Source of the DNA: Tricholoma matsutake
Taxonomy: Eukaryota > Basidiomycota > Agaricomycetes > Agaricales > Tricholomataceae
Direction: 5' to 3'
DNA: 64,000 nt
Assembly (NCBI GenBank): GCA_026075535.2
Contig: AP026542.1
Span: 12,710,001 to 12,774,000, forward strand
The notes beneath the pieces were generated by a model. The model ran no database searches. It saw only the letters and a program-made list of their open reading frames with translations, and was not told the DNA's origin. This document shows positions 1-11,847 of the stretch, piece by piece (position 1 is the first letter of the stretch; each line of letters opens with the position of its first letter). The position numbers and the translations under genes were made by a program.

Positions 1-3000
1 GAATATGTCGCCGTCATGAATGAAAAAAAGAAAAAAAACATATCCAAAACTCTGTACAAACCACTAATTTACGACCTGTCAAACTTTACACCGCTTTTGG
101 TATATGTTTACTCCTTTTGGAAGTGTTTTTCCACGGTCCAACGGAACCAATATGTTGGCTGTGCCTTGTCGTTAACACGTGAGCTTTGTCCTTTGTTCAA
201 TAACAACTTTCCTTGGCTTCAAAGTTTGTTCACCTCCTCTCGAATCGCGGCATTCTACGCCACTTTTCCGGTAACGACATAATTCTCACGTCTTACCTGC
301 CCTCGGTTTGACACTTCTCTGCAACATTCATTCTTTCACCATTGGACTCTAGTAAATCTTGATCCCCCCCCGTATCCTCGGCTAGAGCAACTTTCACCAT
401 TCAATCACCCCTGTTCAGTCCTCTTTCCGGAAATGCACTCGGCCCCGGGATTGTGACGGGCCTCTTTGGATCCCTGATGTATCTCGGTATCAATAGAGAG
501 ACCTGACGTGATTTTGATGGACGTGGCTAGACCATCTGCTCCTCTCTGTTATATACATCGCTCTGAATCTAACAATCAACCCCAGGCAAACAAGATAAAG
601 ATATTTTGGTTCAAGTGGTGTCATATCCTTCGCTTGGCTTTTCAAAGGCCATGAGCAGCGGAGCACATACGAGATCCCCGGGGACAGTTTACTCCTTTCG
701 ATTACTCCCACTCACGCATCCCCAGGAGTGGGAAAAGCGGCATTGTCGGTTTTCTAAAGTACATAATGACATCTGACATCGTATCGTCTGACCTTTGCCA
801 CCCAACAACCATCCTCCATCCTCCAATGAAAAACTGTGCGAACCACCGGCCCCTCAGTGATTAGTCGACAATAATGTCGCATCCTCGCACCATGCGGAAC
901 GTTCCTAAATCTCAACCGGGCCACCAGCACTTCCCCACTTACCGAGGCCTGTCATACATGTATTCGTAATCTGATCCGACCCTGAAACATTCCAATCGAT
1001 CACCTGCCATCATATATCTATTCTACTACGTTATGTTCCATTCGCGATACACTTTCTTTTCGTCAGTCCAAGGCGCCACAAATGCTCCAACGACTCCCGA
1101 CAAGCAATTTAAACTAGCATTTTACCGTGGTCCCGAAATCTACGAAGATCAGTAAGTACATCCTTTGTAACGGAGGCTTATCCAAGCTTATCCAATGTTG
1201 ATAAGGAAATGATGTAGCCAGGGTGACCTATTTTGACCTATTTAAATAAGTAGGTTACTCTCAAAAGCACGCCTCGGTACTATGTAGCAAATCGTTCATG
1301 TCGGGCTGGTGAGTTTCCTCAACAATTCCTCGTGCATCCCACAGAAACCTCTATGATGGAATAGGGATCTGATTACTAGCGCTTGAATTCCATGCCTCAG
1401 TTGATAAATTGAAGATTGTAAGTGGTTTAAGGAGAAGATGTCATGTGACTTGCGATCGGCCATCATACCGCGTGAGGTGCCTTCGGCAAATCCCATAAAC
1501 GTCATGCATATACTTCTAATCCTTTTCGGGTTACAACCGGAGCATCTGTCACAGAAAACAGCAAACTTTCAAAGCCTTAGATAGTTAGCCCGCATCACTA
1601 TCGCTCACCGAACTTGCATCAGATAAATCGAGAACCACTTGACCAGAGATTGAACTAGGCTTGAGGACACAAGGCTTGCACAAGGCCTTGAGGTCTTGGG
1701 CTCAGGCTTCTAGCCGCTGGCCTTTCGGGAAAGCGACCCCCTTGAACTAGGTTATTGCTGAGAAGAAAACTACTTTGCTGCCCTTTCACTCCGGGTTGAT
1801 CTTGGAATATTATCGATGTATCACATATCACCATGTATCACGTTCATCCACGCATGCAATTGCAGGAATGATCGCGTCCGGACCTTCTTGTAATTCGCCG
1901 AACGGGAGGGCAACTTGTGCGTTTTTTTTTACTTGCTTCTGGAGGATGTTGAGTTCGCCTCACCAACGTGCAGTTTAACAGCGTGACGGTAACCATTCGA
2001 CCTGCAGCTATATCGCTATTCTGAAACATTCCCCAAGGCGTTCCCTCCGTTTTCCTTTGCCGGATTCTTGTTGGAAAAGCCCAATAGAAATGTGTTGTCC
2101 CCGCGAAACTGCCTACAACTCTCAGACTTGGGTAAAGCAAAGGCATGTGGCTTTCGCCTGGACGAAGAGCTAACCTTGCTTCTTTGCCATGCAGTTGTTG
2201 TTGTTTTTTTTTTAGCAAGTGCTTTATTTTATGTTTATTTGCGATCTACTGTTCTGCAATGCTCCGGAGCTTGACAAGGGCCCCCAGCGCGGGTTTATCA
2301 ACTTCCGAACTTCCCATGATTCAGCTTTTGATCAACTTTCACCTATCTTATCGGTGTTGTCACTTTATCACATTTGTCTGTTAATTAGCCTTTTGAAGTG
2401 GCGACTCGGAATAGAAGCACTAGCGTCCAAACATCACTTCATCACCCGCCCACGAGATCAACACGGACGAGCCATCCCTAGTCGTCGCAGTTGGAAATCG
2501 GAGGACCCTGAAAAAGATAGCTCACAGTCGCTACATATGTCCCTCACAAGTAACAGACCTTCTCTCGATAGCAGATAGAGATGCATTACTGGACGGTTCT
2601 CTCCATCTCAGTCCTCAGGCTTGGTTAGCTGACGGCGTGCTGAGAGGTTTCCACTGTTATCAAAGATTCAAGGTTTTTAACGCTAGGTTTTTGACTCGTG
2701 TTGATGTGCATGTTGGTACGTAGTCTATGGGAGCAATTTCGTAATGCAACACGTCTTTCTTGCCTTGCCTTCTTCTGCAGGTTTGCAAGTTTTCTTTACA
2801 TTTCGTACGAACCGCGAAGTTGCTATTGGTGAGTCGAACCTGCTATTACATAAGATCGAATAATGTGACCTGTCGCCCGATGATTGCGTATACCATAGTG
2901 CGAGATCACGATCTCGAAGCCATACGTGGTGCGTTTCAAGCCTGATAAGAGATGTTATGGCCTAATCCACGGACATGTGTATTTCACATTTATTTTAACG

Positions 3001-4760
3001 TTTGCGTCCGCTTTTCTCGATAAGATTTGGTTGCAGATGCTCAACAGATGCTGCGATGCATCACGAGGACGTTGTGAAAATCAAAGCACGCTCAACATAA
3101 AACTTAAATGACATCACTTGATATATCAAGATATCAAATATCCACGGAGTGCGTAATTCCGCAGTCTTGCACAGCATCAGGTTAAAGCCGTCCAGTCACC
3201 GGCAAGTTTGGAGTCGCATTTCCATCATGATGACAGGTCTCGTGAGAAAGGAGCTCGACCAAGGCCTGCTGAGCGAGAAATCGGGCGGGAAAGACATGCT
3301 GAATTGTCAACCCTTTCAAGTTGGCATGCACCGTCAGATGAACAGATGTGGTGCACAAGACAAATGGCCTCTCAATCCCATGGTGTTCCTCCCGCAGCAT
3401 GTGACCCACCCAATTCACCCATGGTTGCCATAGGTAGCCGGCAGGTTGGCGGGTCGGCGGGTCGGAAAATGTTTTAGTTCGATATCGCCTGAATCACAGT
3501 GCGGGTCCTCAAAAAGATCGAGCAGCTTTGGTCCCTAGTAAAGTAAGTGATCAGCATGAAGTATGCGGGAAAAAAAAGAAGTCGATGATCAATTCTGGGA
3601 TGTGGGAGTGGTCAGTTATCGAAATTTTTAACTTATGCCATGCCTACAACGAAAACAGATTTTTAAGCTACAAACATAACGGAATCGCTCACCATCTCCG
3701 AAATATCGTCTCGATCAATCTGATATCCAACGTAGTCCTTGAGCTGGACCTTGTACCACATTGCGTTCTTTGACGATCCGATTTCGAGAACCTCGTATAC
3801 GTTTCGCTCTTGGAGAATGAACAAGTTGAAACAACATCCCAACGGGTTGAAATGAGTTGCCCTTGATTGACTGCACCCGTCCCGCGGTGTGCAATAATGA
3901 CTCGAGGGCCTTGCTAAAGCCTAAGGCATAAGGCATAAGGGCTAACAGTTCCTGTTTCTTTTCCAAGACTCTTAGAACTCAACTTGTGAGCGGAAATACC
4001 CCGCGAGTCTGCGATTATGGAACGGAAGAATGCGAATCCTTCTAGGCAGAATCGACGGGAAACCAGTGGTCTCCAGATTGGGCCCCGTGGTAAAATCATG
4101 CTGATCACGTTAACGCATAGTACACTACTTCGAAGTTCGTAATTCACCAGTGCGTAATCACCGCTCCAACTTGATCCACGTTGGTTGGGCACACTCTTCA
4201 ACAATATAATATATTAGGGGGTCTGGATCCAGAGACATGCGAAAAAAAACCCAAGATTCGTTACACGTTACTTTGTCTGGATGAGTGACACTGACAACTA
4301 CAAACCACTTGAAACCACCTCGAGCCACGTGATGCAGGAAATCGTGTAAGCTTCCTCATGGGTGTGTATCTTCGGAACCTTATACTATACTTACTTTTTC
4401 GATTGCTACCGATACTTCCGCCTCGCCCTGATCGATTCATTGTCATCAAAATGATCCGCAACCTGTTTTTAGATCGAGGCGCATGTCGGGACAAGTCGGA
4501 TACATGTGCGGCGGGACCTACCGGAATTAAAATCATTTAAGTTTGCTCCGTTCTATGTGGGTCGTCCCTTGTTGGCTGTCAGCGCGAGAACTCTCCAAGA
4601 CAAGACACTTGACAAGTTCCATATGCCGTTCCAACAATCACATTATCATGATTTTACTTCTTATCATGATTTTACTTCTTACTATGTACTATGTAGTAAA
4701 AGAAAACACTTATCAAAGTGATCATACAGTCGACACTCCCATAAACCATACCTCAGGAGG
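1..4760. other. CpG-rich flank without a recognisable intact gene
   Basis: This stretch has a more even base composition and many more CpG dinucleotides than the sequence that follows about 4760. Reading both strands I found only short reading frames, none of which I recognise and none longer than about 124 codons. A small tandem repeat (an 18-bp unit, two copies) lies near 4645-4682. One exon-like segment on the minus strand is listed separately. It may be intergenic host DNA or the remains of genes whose exons are too short to recognise. Confidence 0.5.
3693..3806 (-). CDS. possible isolated exon, SH3-like reading frame
   Basis: On the minus strand a short open stretch is bounded by a plausible acceptor (..CTCCAAG) and a donor (GTGAGC). 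It encodes VYEVLEIGSSKNAMWYKV followed by a further YVGYQ segment. The spacing of hydrophobic and WYKV residues recalls an SH3-like strand pattern, but I do not recognise the protein. No flanking exon could be tied to it, so it may be a relic or chance. It is reported because the surrounding 4.7 kb has nothing else coding-like. Confidence 0.2.
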
Positions 4761-5094
4761 CAGCTGAAAGTATAGGTTATTGGGGTATGGGAAGGGTTGT
4801 TCTAAAAATAAATCAGAAAAAATCAAAAAATCAAATTGTCATTAAATGACTGTAGAGTGTTATTATTCTATGTACCAGATATAATAATCCTTATATACTG
4901 CAAGCTGTGTACTACAGACAGTGGCAAATAGTCAGGATGTGGTGAAAAAGCAAATGTGGCACTGATAAACACTGGTGCTGTGTGTTGGCTATGCAGTCAG
5001 GAATTGCTTTATCTGGTTCAGCTGCCAATAGGGAAACTTTTTTGCAGTGGCCATTGACAGATATTGTGGCCCATCAGTGTTCCCAATGACCAAT
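4761..5094. other. AT-rich transition into the repeat compartment
   Basis: CpG becomes rare here and A/T runs appear. I see no reading frame, terminal repeat or RNA signature that I can name. It lies between the CpG-rich flank and the 3' LTR of a Gypsy element. Confidence 0.4.
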
Positions 5095-5515
5095 TATAAG
5101 GGCAACCTTAGAGGCCACTTAATTAATGGACTAGCAAAGGGAAATCCAAAGTTAAAATTATAGCACATATCACAGGGATTGGAGGTGCACCTAGCAAAGG
5201 GAAATCCAAAGAGAAAACTTTAAGGACCCCTTTGCCAATGCCCAGTATATGTGAAGACTGCAAAAATCAAATAATAACCTAAAAATAGAAAAGACAGAGA
5301 TAGGCAGATCAAGGCCGCTGAATGACATCATACCAAGGGGTAGATGTCAGAAAGGGTACTCCACCTCTAAATATAAAACTGTCAACATGCACAAATGTGA
5401 TATAAAGGAAAATTAGTAATAAAATAAGGAAAAATGAAGAATAGAAGGAAATGAAGTGAGGAAAAATATAGGACAAACATAAAAAATAGGAGAAACACCC
5501 CCTAGTCCCCTGACA
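5095..5515 (-). mobile_element. 3' LTR of truncated Ty3/Gypsy element E (family A)
   Basis: In minus orientation it starts TGTCAGGGGACTAGG after the purine tract GAGGGGGCG and ends GGTTGCCCTTATA. The same sequence recurs at 14733-15178 (minus), 19175-19550 (minus) and 25622-26075 (plus), so it is a multi-copy LTR family. Termini form a short inverted repeat (TGTMAGGG / CCCTTATA). It belongs to the chromodomain-bearing coding end just above it. Confidence 0.75.
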
Positions 5516-5610
5516 TCACGCCCCCTCAAAGATGCATTGCCCCAATGCATTCGAAATTGCATACAACCAAAGTCAGTGACTTGAATGGGACATGGTGCAG
5601 CAGTGTGCCA

Positions 5611-5731
5611 TCAGTGGAATTCCTTGACTAACTGAGGGGCATTCACATTGGACTCCTCGACCCATGAGTTCTCCTCATACCCATAACCCTTCCAGTGCAC
5701 CAAATACTGGAGTTTTCCTCAATGCAACCAG
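5611..5731 (-). pseudogene. Gypsy pol C-terminus: chromodomain, element E
   Basis: The minus-strand reading frame contains [17 protein letters not shown] followed by VEESNV and LVKEFH, then a stop. This is the aromatic-cage and W..GY..E.SW core of the chromodomains found at the integrase C-terminus of fungal chromoviruses, which are thought to direct insertion to modified chromatin. The frame is cut at 5731 by an LTR of another family, so the integrase core that should precede it is missing here. A zinc-finger piece of the same element type lies at 7745-8010. The same tail recurs in element A near 15180-15345. Confidence 0.7.
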
Positions 5732-6372
5732 TGATAGGTCCACCTTGCACTCTAAGCTCTGGGAACATCTCCAAATGCATCAACACATCACCACACATGC
5801 TCCCAACCCCTACAAACCCCTACAAACCCCTACAAACCCCTACAAACCCCTACAAACCACTCCAAGACTATTTTGAACAATTTTGCAACACTTCGAGCAA
5901 GTTCAAACGACTTTGCAGCACCTTGAATGCCTTTGGCCACTGTATGCTTATCGCACCACCCTTCAGACACATGCAGCACACCTTGTATGAGTTAGTGCAT
6001 CACATATTGAGCACCACCGGACATGAGGAGACACAATGACGGGATTTTAGGACATGATTGTGGCACTTTGATGTCTTGATGATATATTGGATCAATAGGA
6101 CAGGTACCCATGATAAATTGTGACTCTATATGTTTCTCTTCTCATCCTCTTTCATTTATTTTATGATTTGCAAAGTTCTTTATTGTTTTATATCTTGCCT
6201 CATGTTTTCCTCATGTTTTATTTCCTTTTAAGTACCATCTCTTCCAAACATATATAGCCTTGTACTAGTTACTTAGAAGGACAGAATAGATCATCCTCTC
6301 ACATCAATCGTCTGATTTAAGAGGAATTCTCTTGAGTCCAAGCCTCTCCTCTTAGTCCCAAAGTCCAGTGTT
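5732..6372 (+). mobile_element. truncated LTR, family D, with minisatellite expansion
   Basis: Starts TGATAGGTCC and is collinear for about 640 bp with the complete solo LTR at 48281-49338, then diverges after GTGTTTTAT. Compared with that copy it carries an expansion of a 10-bp unit (CCCCTACAAA, about five copies, 5807-5858). It interrupts the chromodomain of element E. The right end is lost, so no target duplication can be read. Confidence 0.65.
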
Positions 6373-6570
6373 TTATTTGTGGGAGCCTGAAGAGAATTGT
6401 AAGCGAGCGCATAACATGATTGCCCAATTCTTTAAATGTAATCTGAATGCTCCACATCACATTGTGAGAATGGTGTATGAGGGGATGAGATTCTGGCCTT
6501 ACCAAAATTTCATGGAGGGGACAGACACAATACTTTCTTGCCTGGAAGTCAAGGCATAAAAGGGGGGTAA
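6373..6570 (+). other. unassigned 3' end of an LTR element, with polypurine tract
   Basis: A 63-codon open frame (6368-6559) ends just before AAAAGGGGGG (about 6559-6568), which directly precedes the LTR start TGTTAGG at 6571. A purine tract abutting an LTR is the expected plus-strand primer of a retrotransposon, so this may be the tail of the element that owned that LTR. I do not recognise the short protein. Confidence 0.35.
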
Positions 6571-6954
6571 TGTTAGGAAACTGCCACATTACCTAATAAA
6601 ATTTCATTTTTATTTTACTATGTCAAATTATGCCCAATGACACCCAATGACACCAAATGACACTACACTTTGATAGCATGAGAATTTTATTTCACACACA
6701 TTGGTAACAACAATGTACAATATATGTAACATAGTATATAAACCCTAAATATACACCTAGGGAACCCCAGTTGTGTTCTCTTAGGTATTCCACCTACACT
6801 TGTGGTGTGAATGGCCTATCTCAACAAACTCATCTATAAATAACCCCTTGCATCAAAACCATCAATCCCCCCATCACATGCATGCATCCCGCCCCCTTCT
6901 TGTAGAGAGAACCTGCACAGTCTTAGCTAGCAGATAATGGGTGTCACCCTAACA
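6571..6954 (+). mobile_element. Copia-type LTR
   Basis: Bounded by a perfect 7-bp inverted repeat TGTTAGG ... CCTAACA, with a TATATAAACC promoter-like segment in the middle. A diverged copy lies in reverse orientation at 22484-22858 inside Copia gag sequence. The purine tract upstream suggests this is a 3' LTR. No target duplication is evident (GGTAA versus GACAC), consistent with it being one end of a broken element and not a solo LTR. Confidence 0.65.
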
Positions 6955-7690
6955 GACACCCTGGTCATCCCTGGTCATCCCCACATTGTTGTTCAGTTTC
7001 CTTTTCCTTGTGTTGCCATTGTCATCATCCATAGCAACTGTATTCCACCCTGCAAGCAGTAGCTCACAGTGGTGGGGACAGGTGCTGGGTCTGGGTCATT
7101 GTCATGCTCCTCCCTGTCTTTCCTGGTCCTCATTCTTCCTGTTGTTCCTGTCATTGTCATCCTCTTTATTTGTCATTGTCATTCCTTTCATTGTTCTTGT
7201 CCCTTAGTCATTGTCATCCGGCATCCTTCATCTTCATGAGGTAGCCCTTCTATCATCTCCTATACCCAAATGAGAGGCGGTCCTCAGCCAGTGGGTGGAG
7301 GTGTGGCGCATTGGTTGTTGTTGTAGTGTTGTTGTTAGATAAGACCTGTAGATAATAAGAATAGTTGAATAAAGAAAATGAGAAAGGAGACATAAAAAAT
7401 ACTTACCTGGGCCTGTGCCTCATCCTCATACCCTCATCCCATTCCCGTGGTCGGATTCTCACCATTTGTTTGTCCATGGTGGTGGCCATGTGGTCTCCTC
7501 AGCACTGTCATCATCATTGTCTTGATAATGAGATGAGCTCGCTGCTCATGTCATTGTTGAGTTTGTCTTTGTTGATTGTTTGGTCAACCAAATTTGTCAG
7601 CATTTCTATTTTTGAGATTCAGTATACTCACTGTAACCATATGCATGGCCATGATGGCCCTCTTTTGATGGTCAATATGGCATAAATCCA
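6955..7690 (-). repeat. minus-strand copy of the hairpin/intron repeat
   Basis: Read on the minus strand this region has GACAATGACAATGAC-type simple repeats, a GAGCTACTGCTTGCAGGGTGG motif (around 7050-7085) and an intron-like GGCCCAG/GTAAGT...CTACAG/GTCTTAT unit. All are shared with the hAT-like elements at 23710-25222 and 52319-54050 and with 59520-60240. No terminal inverted repeats could be assigned, so it is probably a truncated copy. Confidence 0.45.
7346..7406 (-). other. intron-like unit of the repeat cassette
   Basis: Donor GTAAGT, an internal TTCAACT candidate branch site and acceptor CTACAG/GTCTTAT, 61 nt, on the minus strand. It corresponds to the intron in the cassettes at 24195-24250, 24970-25017, 50293-50358, 52821-52869 and 60139-60204. 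The hairpin that precedes the other copies is reduced to CAGGCCCAG here. Confidence 0.4.
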
Positions 7691-7744
7691 TACTGTACAC
7701 CATACTGTTAAGGCAAGGCTCAAGCTCCTGACAGTATGGGTACT

Positions 7745-8010
7745 GTAACTGTCAGACGGCACTGTGTAATCGTGAGTGTATGGCACAGTGTTTGTGACAA
7801 GGAATCTTGGTGCATAAGCAAAGGTCACAAGTACGACAATACTGACCAATGAGCCATGACATTTGTGGCCACCAATAATTCCAAGAGGTGAGCTCCAAGG
7901 TCTTCCAGCATCCAGGATGACTGGCAATCTGTGAGTCATGGTGTTGGGATATGATGTGCCAGCAATGGTCTAGGTCATTGGGGACATAGATGTGATCCCT
8001 GAAATACAAC
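7745..8010 (-). pseudogene. Gypsy integrase zinc-binding domain fragment (element E)
   Basis: The minus-strand frame reads FRDHIYVPNDLDHCWHI, then HHDSQIASHPG, NYWWPQM and YCRTCDLCL. This is the H..H..C..C zinc-binding domain at the integrase N-terminus of Gypsy elements (HHDS...HPG and CxxC). Downstream in the same sense the frame decays, and the DDE core cannot be found before the repeat at 6955-7690. It probably belongs with the chromodomain and LTR at 5095-5731, split by later insertions. Element A has a deletion exactly at the matching RDHI position (about 15345). Confidence 0.65.
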
Positions 8011-9150
8011 CACTGTGCTCACTAAGAAGTCCCCCCCTCATGGTTAATATCCCAATAGATTGCTACAGAACAACAGCTGATATTTGCTAGAATATATCAT
8101 CTATATACTACTTGATTATAGATCACAAAAAAAATAAGAAGTTCTATTGTGCTTGCTTTGTGATGTTGCTGATATTACAAGGGAGTACCAAGGGGGTGAC
8201 AGGCTGCGAATTTTAGACATCCACTCATAATTTTTTTAAAGTGGCCATCGGGGACCCCCCTCCCTGTCCTTCTATATATGGTAGTTTCCCATCATGTGTC
8301 GGCCTATTTTGGGTAACTCCCTGAATCAAAATCATCAACCAGCCTGTCACACACATGTCAAACTATTAGTCAATGAGTGGACGAGGTGTTTCGCGACCTG
8401 TGTGATCAACTCCCTCAGTCATCACACCTCCTATACACCTTCAGTGTCTGCTACCTTGTGCACTGAAGGCTCTTCTGTAATTTTCCCATTCTTCCTCTCT
8501 TATCAGCTGGGTATTTACACTTGATTTACTAGTAATACACCAGTGCACCTATCACTTATTTGGTAATCTTGCAAAGGTGAAACAACCCTAATCAGATATT
8601 TTTGTTTGGCATTGGTGAGGTCGCAAGGCAAACAGATTGTGTGTCAACTGCAAACCATAATGAGAAACCTAAGAAAACTAAATGTAGAAAACAAATAACA
8701 GGGGGCAGCATCATGCAACTTGCAAACCCAAGTTCCAACAATTTAAATACTTTGAAAGAATTGACAAGGTTTGGTGGTATTTCCAGTACAATGATGCCAA
8801 TGCATTATTATAATATACTAGGGAAGGTCAGGAACAACACCGAGGGTGGGCTGGAGGCCAAATCTGCTGCATTGGGTGGGGAAACCAAGAGACAGAACAT
8901 GTTTTGGAGCTGAATTTGCAGCTCTAGAGCACCCTAGACATGACCTGACCTTTCAAAACTTTGATGTCAAAATTTTTTTTAGCGGGTCCTCTGGACCCCC
9001 ACCTGATGTGTGGGATTTGGGTGCCGACACCCCCTTGGGGAGTACTCAAAATCTGATTAAAACAGTCCCAGCTTTAAGCATCACTGAGCAGAAAACTGTA
9101 AAATTTTCAAAATATCATCTACGTATGTCATTAAAGCCCCATCTAAAATT
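8011..9150. other. repeat-compartment spacer, nothing assigned
   Basis: CpG-poor sequence with short frames only. A segment near 8290-8345 is weakly like the promoter-distal part of the Copia LTR at 6830-6880, but too diverged to call. No gene, tRNA or terminal repeat was seen. Confidence 0.4.
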
Positions 9151-9922
9151 GTAGAGCATTCAGAGCAACGAGAGGGAAGATACAGAAAAAAGACTAAATT
9201 TGCGTGACGAAGTGTGCTTGACATCAGATTTTAAAGTCCGCCAATCTGCGATTCTCACAGCGGCGGAGATACAATCCGCTGAGTCAGCGTGACGATCCGT
9301 GACAAAAGTTTTGAACTCCCAATTTTTTGGACTTGCAACACTCGGCTTTCTTCCGACACAACCACCTCACCTTATACCAAAGTGACACTTCAGGGGGCTA
9401 GTTCATATTTTATCACGTCGACTCCAAGAGTCCGATTGGCAAGAGGTGCTTCCGATGTTTTTTTAATTCATGATTTGGTAAAAGTTTTGAAACTCCCAAC
9501 TCATGATAGTATCATAAAGCACGAAAACGATATCGTGTACGAAACAAGGAACGGAATACTGAATTTTTTACTTCGGGCCTATCCACGTCCAGGGGTCCTG
9601 AGCCTACCTTGGAGTAAAGAGATGGGTACGGGAGGGATAGGTAGAGTAAAGGCAGAGGGAGAGGGAGACAGGGAGAGGGGAGAGGGAGGGGAGAGGCCAA
9701 GGGAAAAAAGCTGCAGTGTTAAGTAAGGATTACAAAGACGACCAAAACCGAAAAAAAAAAAAATACGGGGGAATAGGATAGAATACGACTTTGGATATAG
9801 TTCGGAACATTGAGTATATCAACGTCGACGTTGGAATGTTGATACTGGAGCAGTTACAGCTGTAAGCAATCTTTTCTGTGATGAGGGCAGAGTGGGTGAA
9901 CTGTGGCACAGATGGCGATCGA
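9151..9922. other. 3' flank of the PWWP gene
   Basis: CpG-richer sequence resumes here. A 145-codon plus-strand frame (9289-9726) ends in a low-complexity Glu/Gly/Arg tail from a GGGAGA-rich tract and looks non-genic. The rest is probably the 3' untranslated and intergenic part of the minus-strand gene that ends at 9923. Confidence 0.35.
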
Positions 9923-11847
9923 TCACATCCCAGCCTCGGACATCGAAACGTCCGCAAGCACCGACTCATCGCCGACAGCATCAGCATCGCCCTCTGCTTC
10001 AAGAGCCGCATCCACAGGAGGATTAACTGAAAAACGCGGCATCAGCCCATCGCCTCGTCCACACAACAAAGAAAACGAAAAAAAAACGCACCATCCCCAT
10101 TAGCACCAGGATTCGAATTCGAATTCTTCATCCCATCCATAGCCTTCTCGTCCTTTAGCTTCTCCTCTCTCCCTCCCCACGCTGCCACCGCCGACCCAGT
10201 ATCTCCATTCGCCTCCTTCTCCCCTGTCCCCGGTTTCCCTGCATTCAATACCCCATGCCATTTATCCACCAAGGCCTTTGCTCTGTCTCTAAATCTATGC
10301 TTGTCATCGCCAGGCACCTTGTCGTCCGTTAGAACCGCAATGTGCCGCATCACTTTCCCGATCTTGGAAAATTGGAGGTAGGGGACGGACATGTGTTCGT
10401 AGGACTCGACAATGGAGAAGAGGTGGTCGAGGTTTGGGATATCCTGTAGATAAGGGAGGGTTAGTTTACGGTGAAGCGGGAGTGAGGATGAGAAAGGGAA
10501 GAGAAATATAACGATGAAGGAAAAATGGAATGGAGCGGCGCAAAAACAAACACGGCTCGCAATGGCGGTAAAACGGGAAAATGACGAGGAAGCAGCGGCG
10601 AAATATAAGGGATGGACGCCGGCAAGGATGATGTGGAGAGGGATGAGATGGAGGGTGGGATAGTAAACCAGAAAGCAGGAAAAGGTTAATAGGCGGGCGG
10701 ACGGGGGGCGAAAAGAAGTCAGATACCAGAGGCCAGAACGCCGAAACGAACGAAAGTATGAACGTGATGGCTAGACGCCAGCACAAAAACACAAAGACGG
10801 AGATGCAAAAGACGAACGGCAGACGAAATAACATAAAACGAGAGGACAGACCTTATCGGCTGGTACTGTTTTGCTGAGGAATGCCTTTTGTAGCTTGTGC
10901 CGCCAGTCACGGACCCTTCCTGCCTCGGGATCGTTGCCCAAAACTGCAATATAAGCGTTTGCACCTGAAAGATGAAAGAGAATGAGCGACAAAGACTGAC
11001 CATCGTCCGCCTCTTCTTCCTTATCGCGTTTCACTTTCTTCACAGGCGGAGGAGAGGCCTTCTTACTCGGGCCCACGTCTTCGTCTGCCTCTCCCTCGGC
11101 TTCCGCCTCGGCCTCTCCTTCTGCTTCAGCACCGCCCTCATCCTCACTCTCCACCATATCCTTCGACTTGTTGCCATTCTTCCTCTTGCCAGGCCTCTTC
11201 TTTGGCTCTCTCTCCTTCTTCACGCTACTCTTCCTGCCTTTGATAGAAGCAGAAGCAGCATCAGACTCGCGCTTCCTCTTCCTAGACTTGCCCTTCTTCT
11301 CTCCAGGATCCACATCGATATCTTCGTGCTCGCTAGGCATGAGTTCGTCAACTTCTGCACTGGCAGCAGCAGCCTCGGCTTCAGCAATAGCGGCCTCTCG
11401 GTCAAGTTCCCATTTGCGAGGATCAAGTGCGACACGGTAGCCAGAGAGAAGTTCACCAGACTTTTTGTATGGTTCGTTGATGTAAGACTCGATCTCGTGA
11501 GTTTGTAGCTTTGAAATGTCTTTAGATACTAGCCATGCACTGCATTATAGGTTAGATAAAGTAAGAATGAAAGAGAATGAGATTACTAGTCTCCTGTTGG
11601 GAAAAACTGGACACAATAAAAAGCGGCTTTTTTACTGCTGGGTCGTTCTTTGTATACGACAGATGGAACAGAATCTGGGTCAACCACCTAACGCGTGCTA
11701 TTAGCCGACAAACTCCAAACAACACTTGTACGCGACACCGACCATGCCAGGCCAAGGTGGGTAACCGCGTACTTTCCCGAGGACAATATCACGAGTTCCA
11801 TAAGATGAAACCTCTTTCGACGATGATTTTGCGCCCTTTTTGCTCAT
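9923..11847 (-). CDS. PWWP-domain chromatin protein (LEDGF/Ioc4-like), six exons
   Basis: A complete gene can be spliced on the minus strand: exons 11847-11743, 11687-11587, 11539-11001, 10964-10852, 10443-10092 and 10026-9923. The exon sum is 1314 nt, exactly 438 codons with stop (437 aa). The protein starts MSKKGAKSSSKEVSSYGTRD, then GKVRGYPPWPGM (about 25-35), the PWWP motif with PPWPG in place of PWWP, followed by KKAAFYCVQFFPTGDYAWL. PWWP folds read methylated histone H3 tails on DNA. A long charged linker with NLS-like KSRKRKRE and PPPVKKVKRDKEEE runs to about residue 248. The rest of exons 4-5 gives a helical segment (DWRHKLQKAFL to FRDRAKALVDKWHGVL) like the TFIIS-N/integrase-binding domain of LEDGF-type proteins, and the end is acidic. 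Intron 1 has an atypical donor (GTCGGT). Introns are 36-65 nt except intron 4 (408 nt). It is the only intact gene seen. Confidence 0.85.

Noticed and set aside
5800..5860. CCCCTACAAA repeats as a possible telomere-like array
   Set aside because: The fungal telomere unit is usually TTAGGG. This is a 10-bp unit of few copies inside an LTR that has a non-expanded copy elsewhere.
9289..9726. 145-codon plus-strand frame downstream of the PWWP gene
   Set aside because: It ends in a GGGAGA low-complexity tract, has no recognised motif and overlaps the probable 3' untranslated region of the minus-strand gene.
10972..11508. 178-codon plus-strand frame opposite the PWWP gene
   Set aside because: It is the antisense shadow of exon 3, whose biased Lys/Glu codons leave the other strand open. 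The spliced minus-strand gene explains the region fully.
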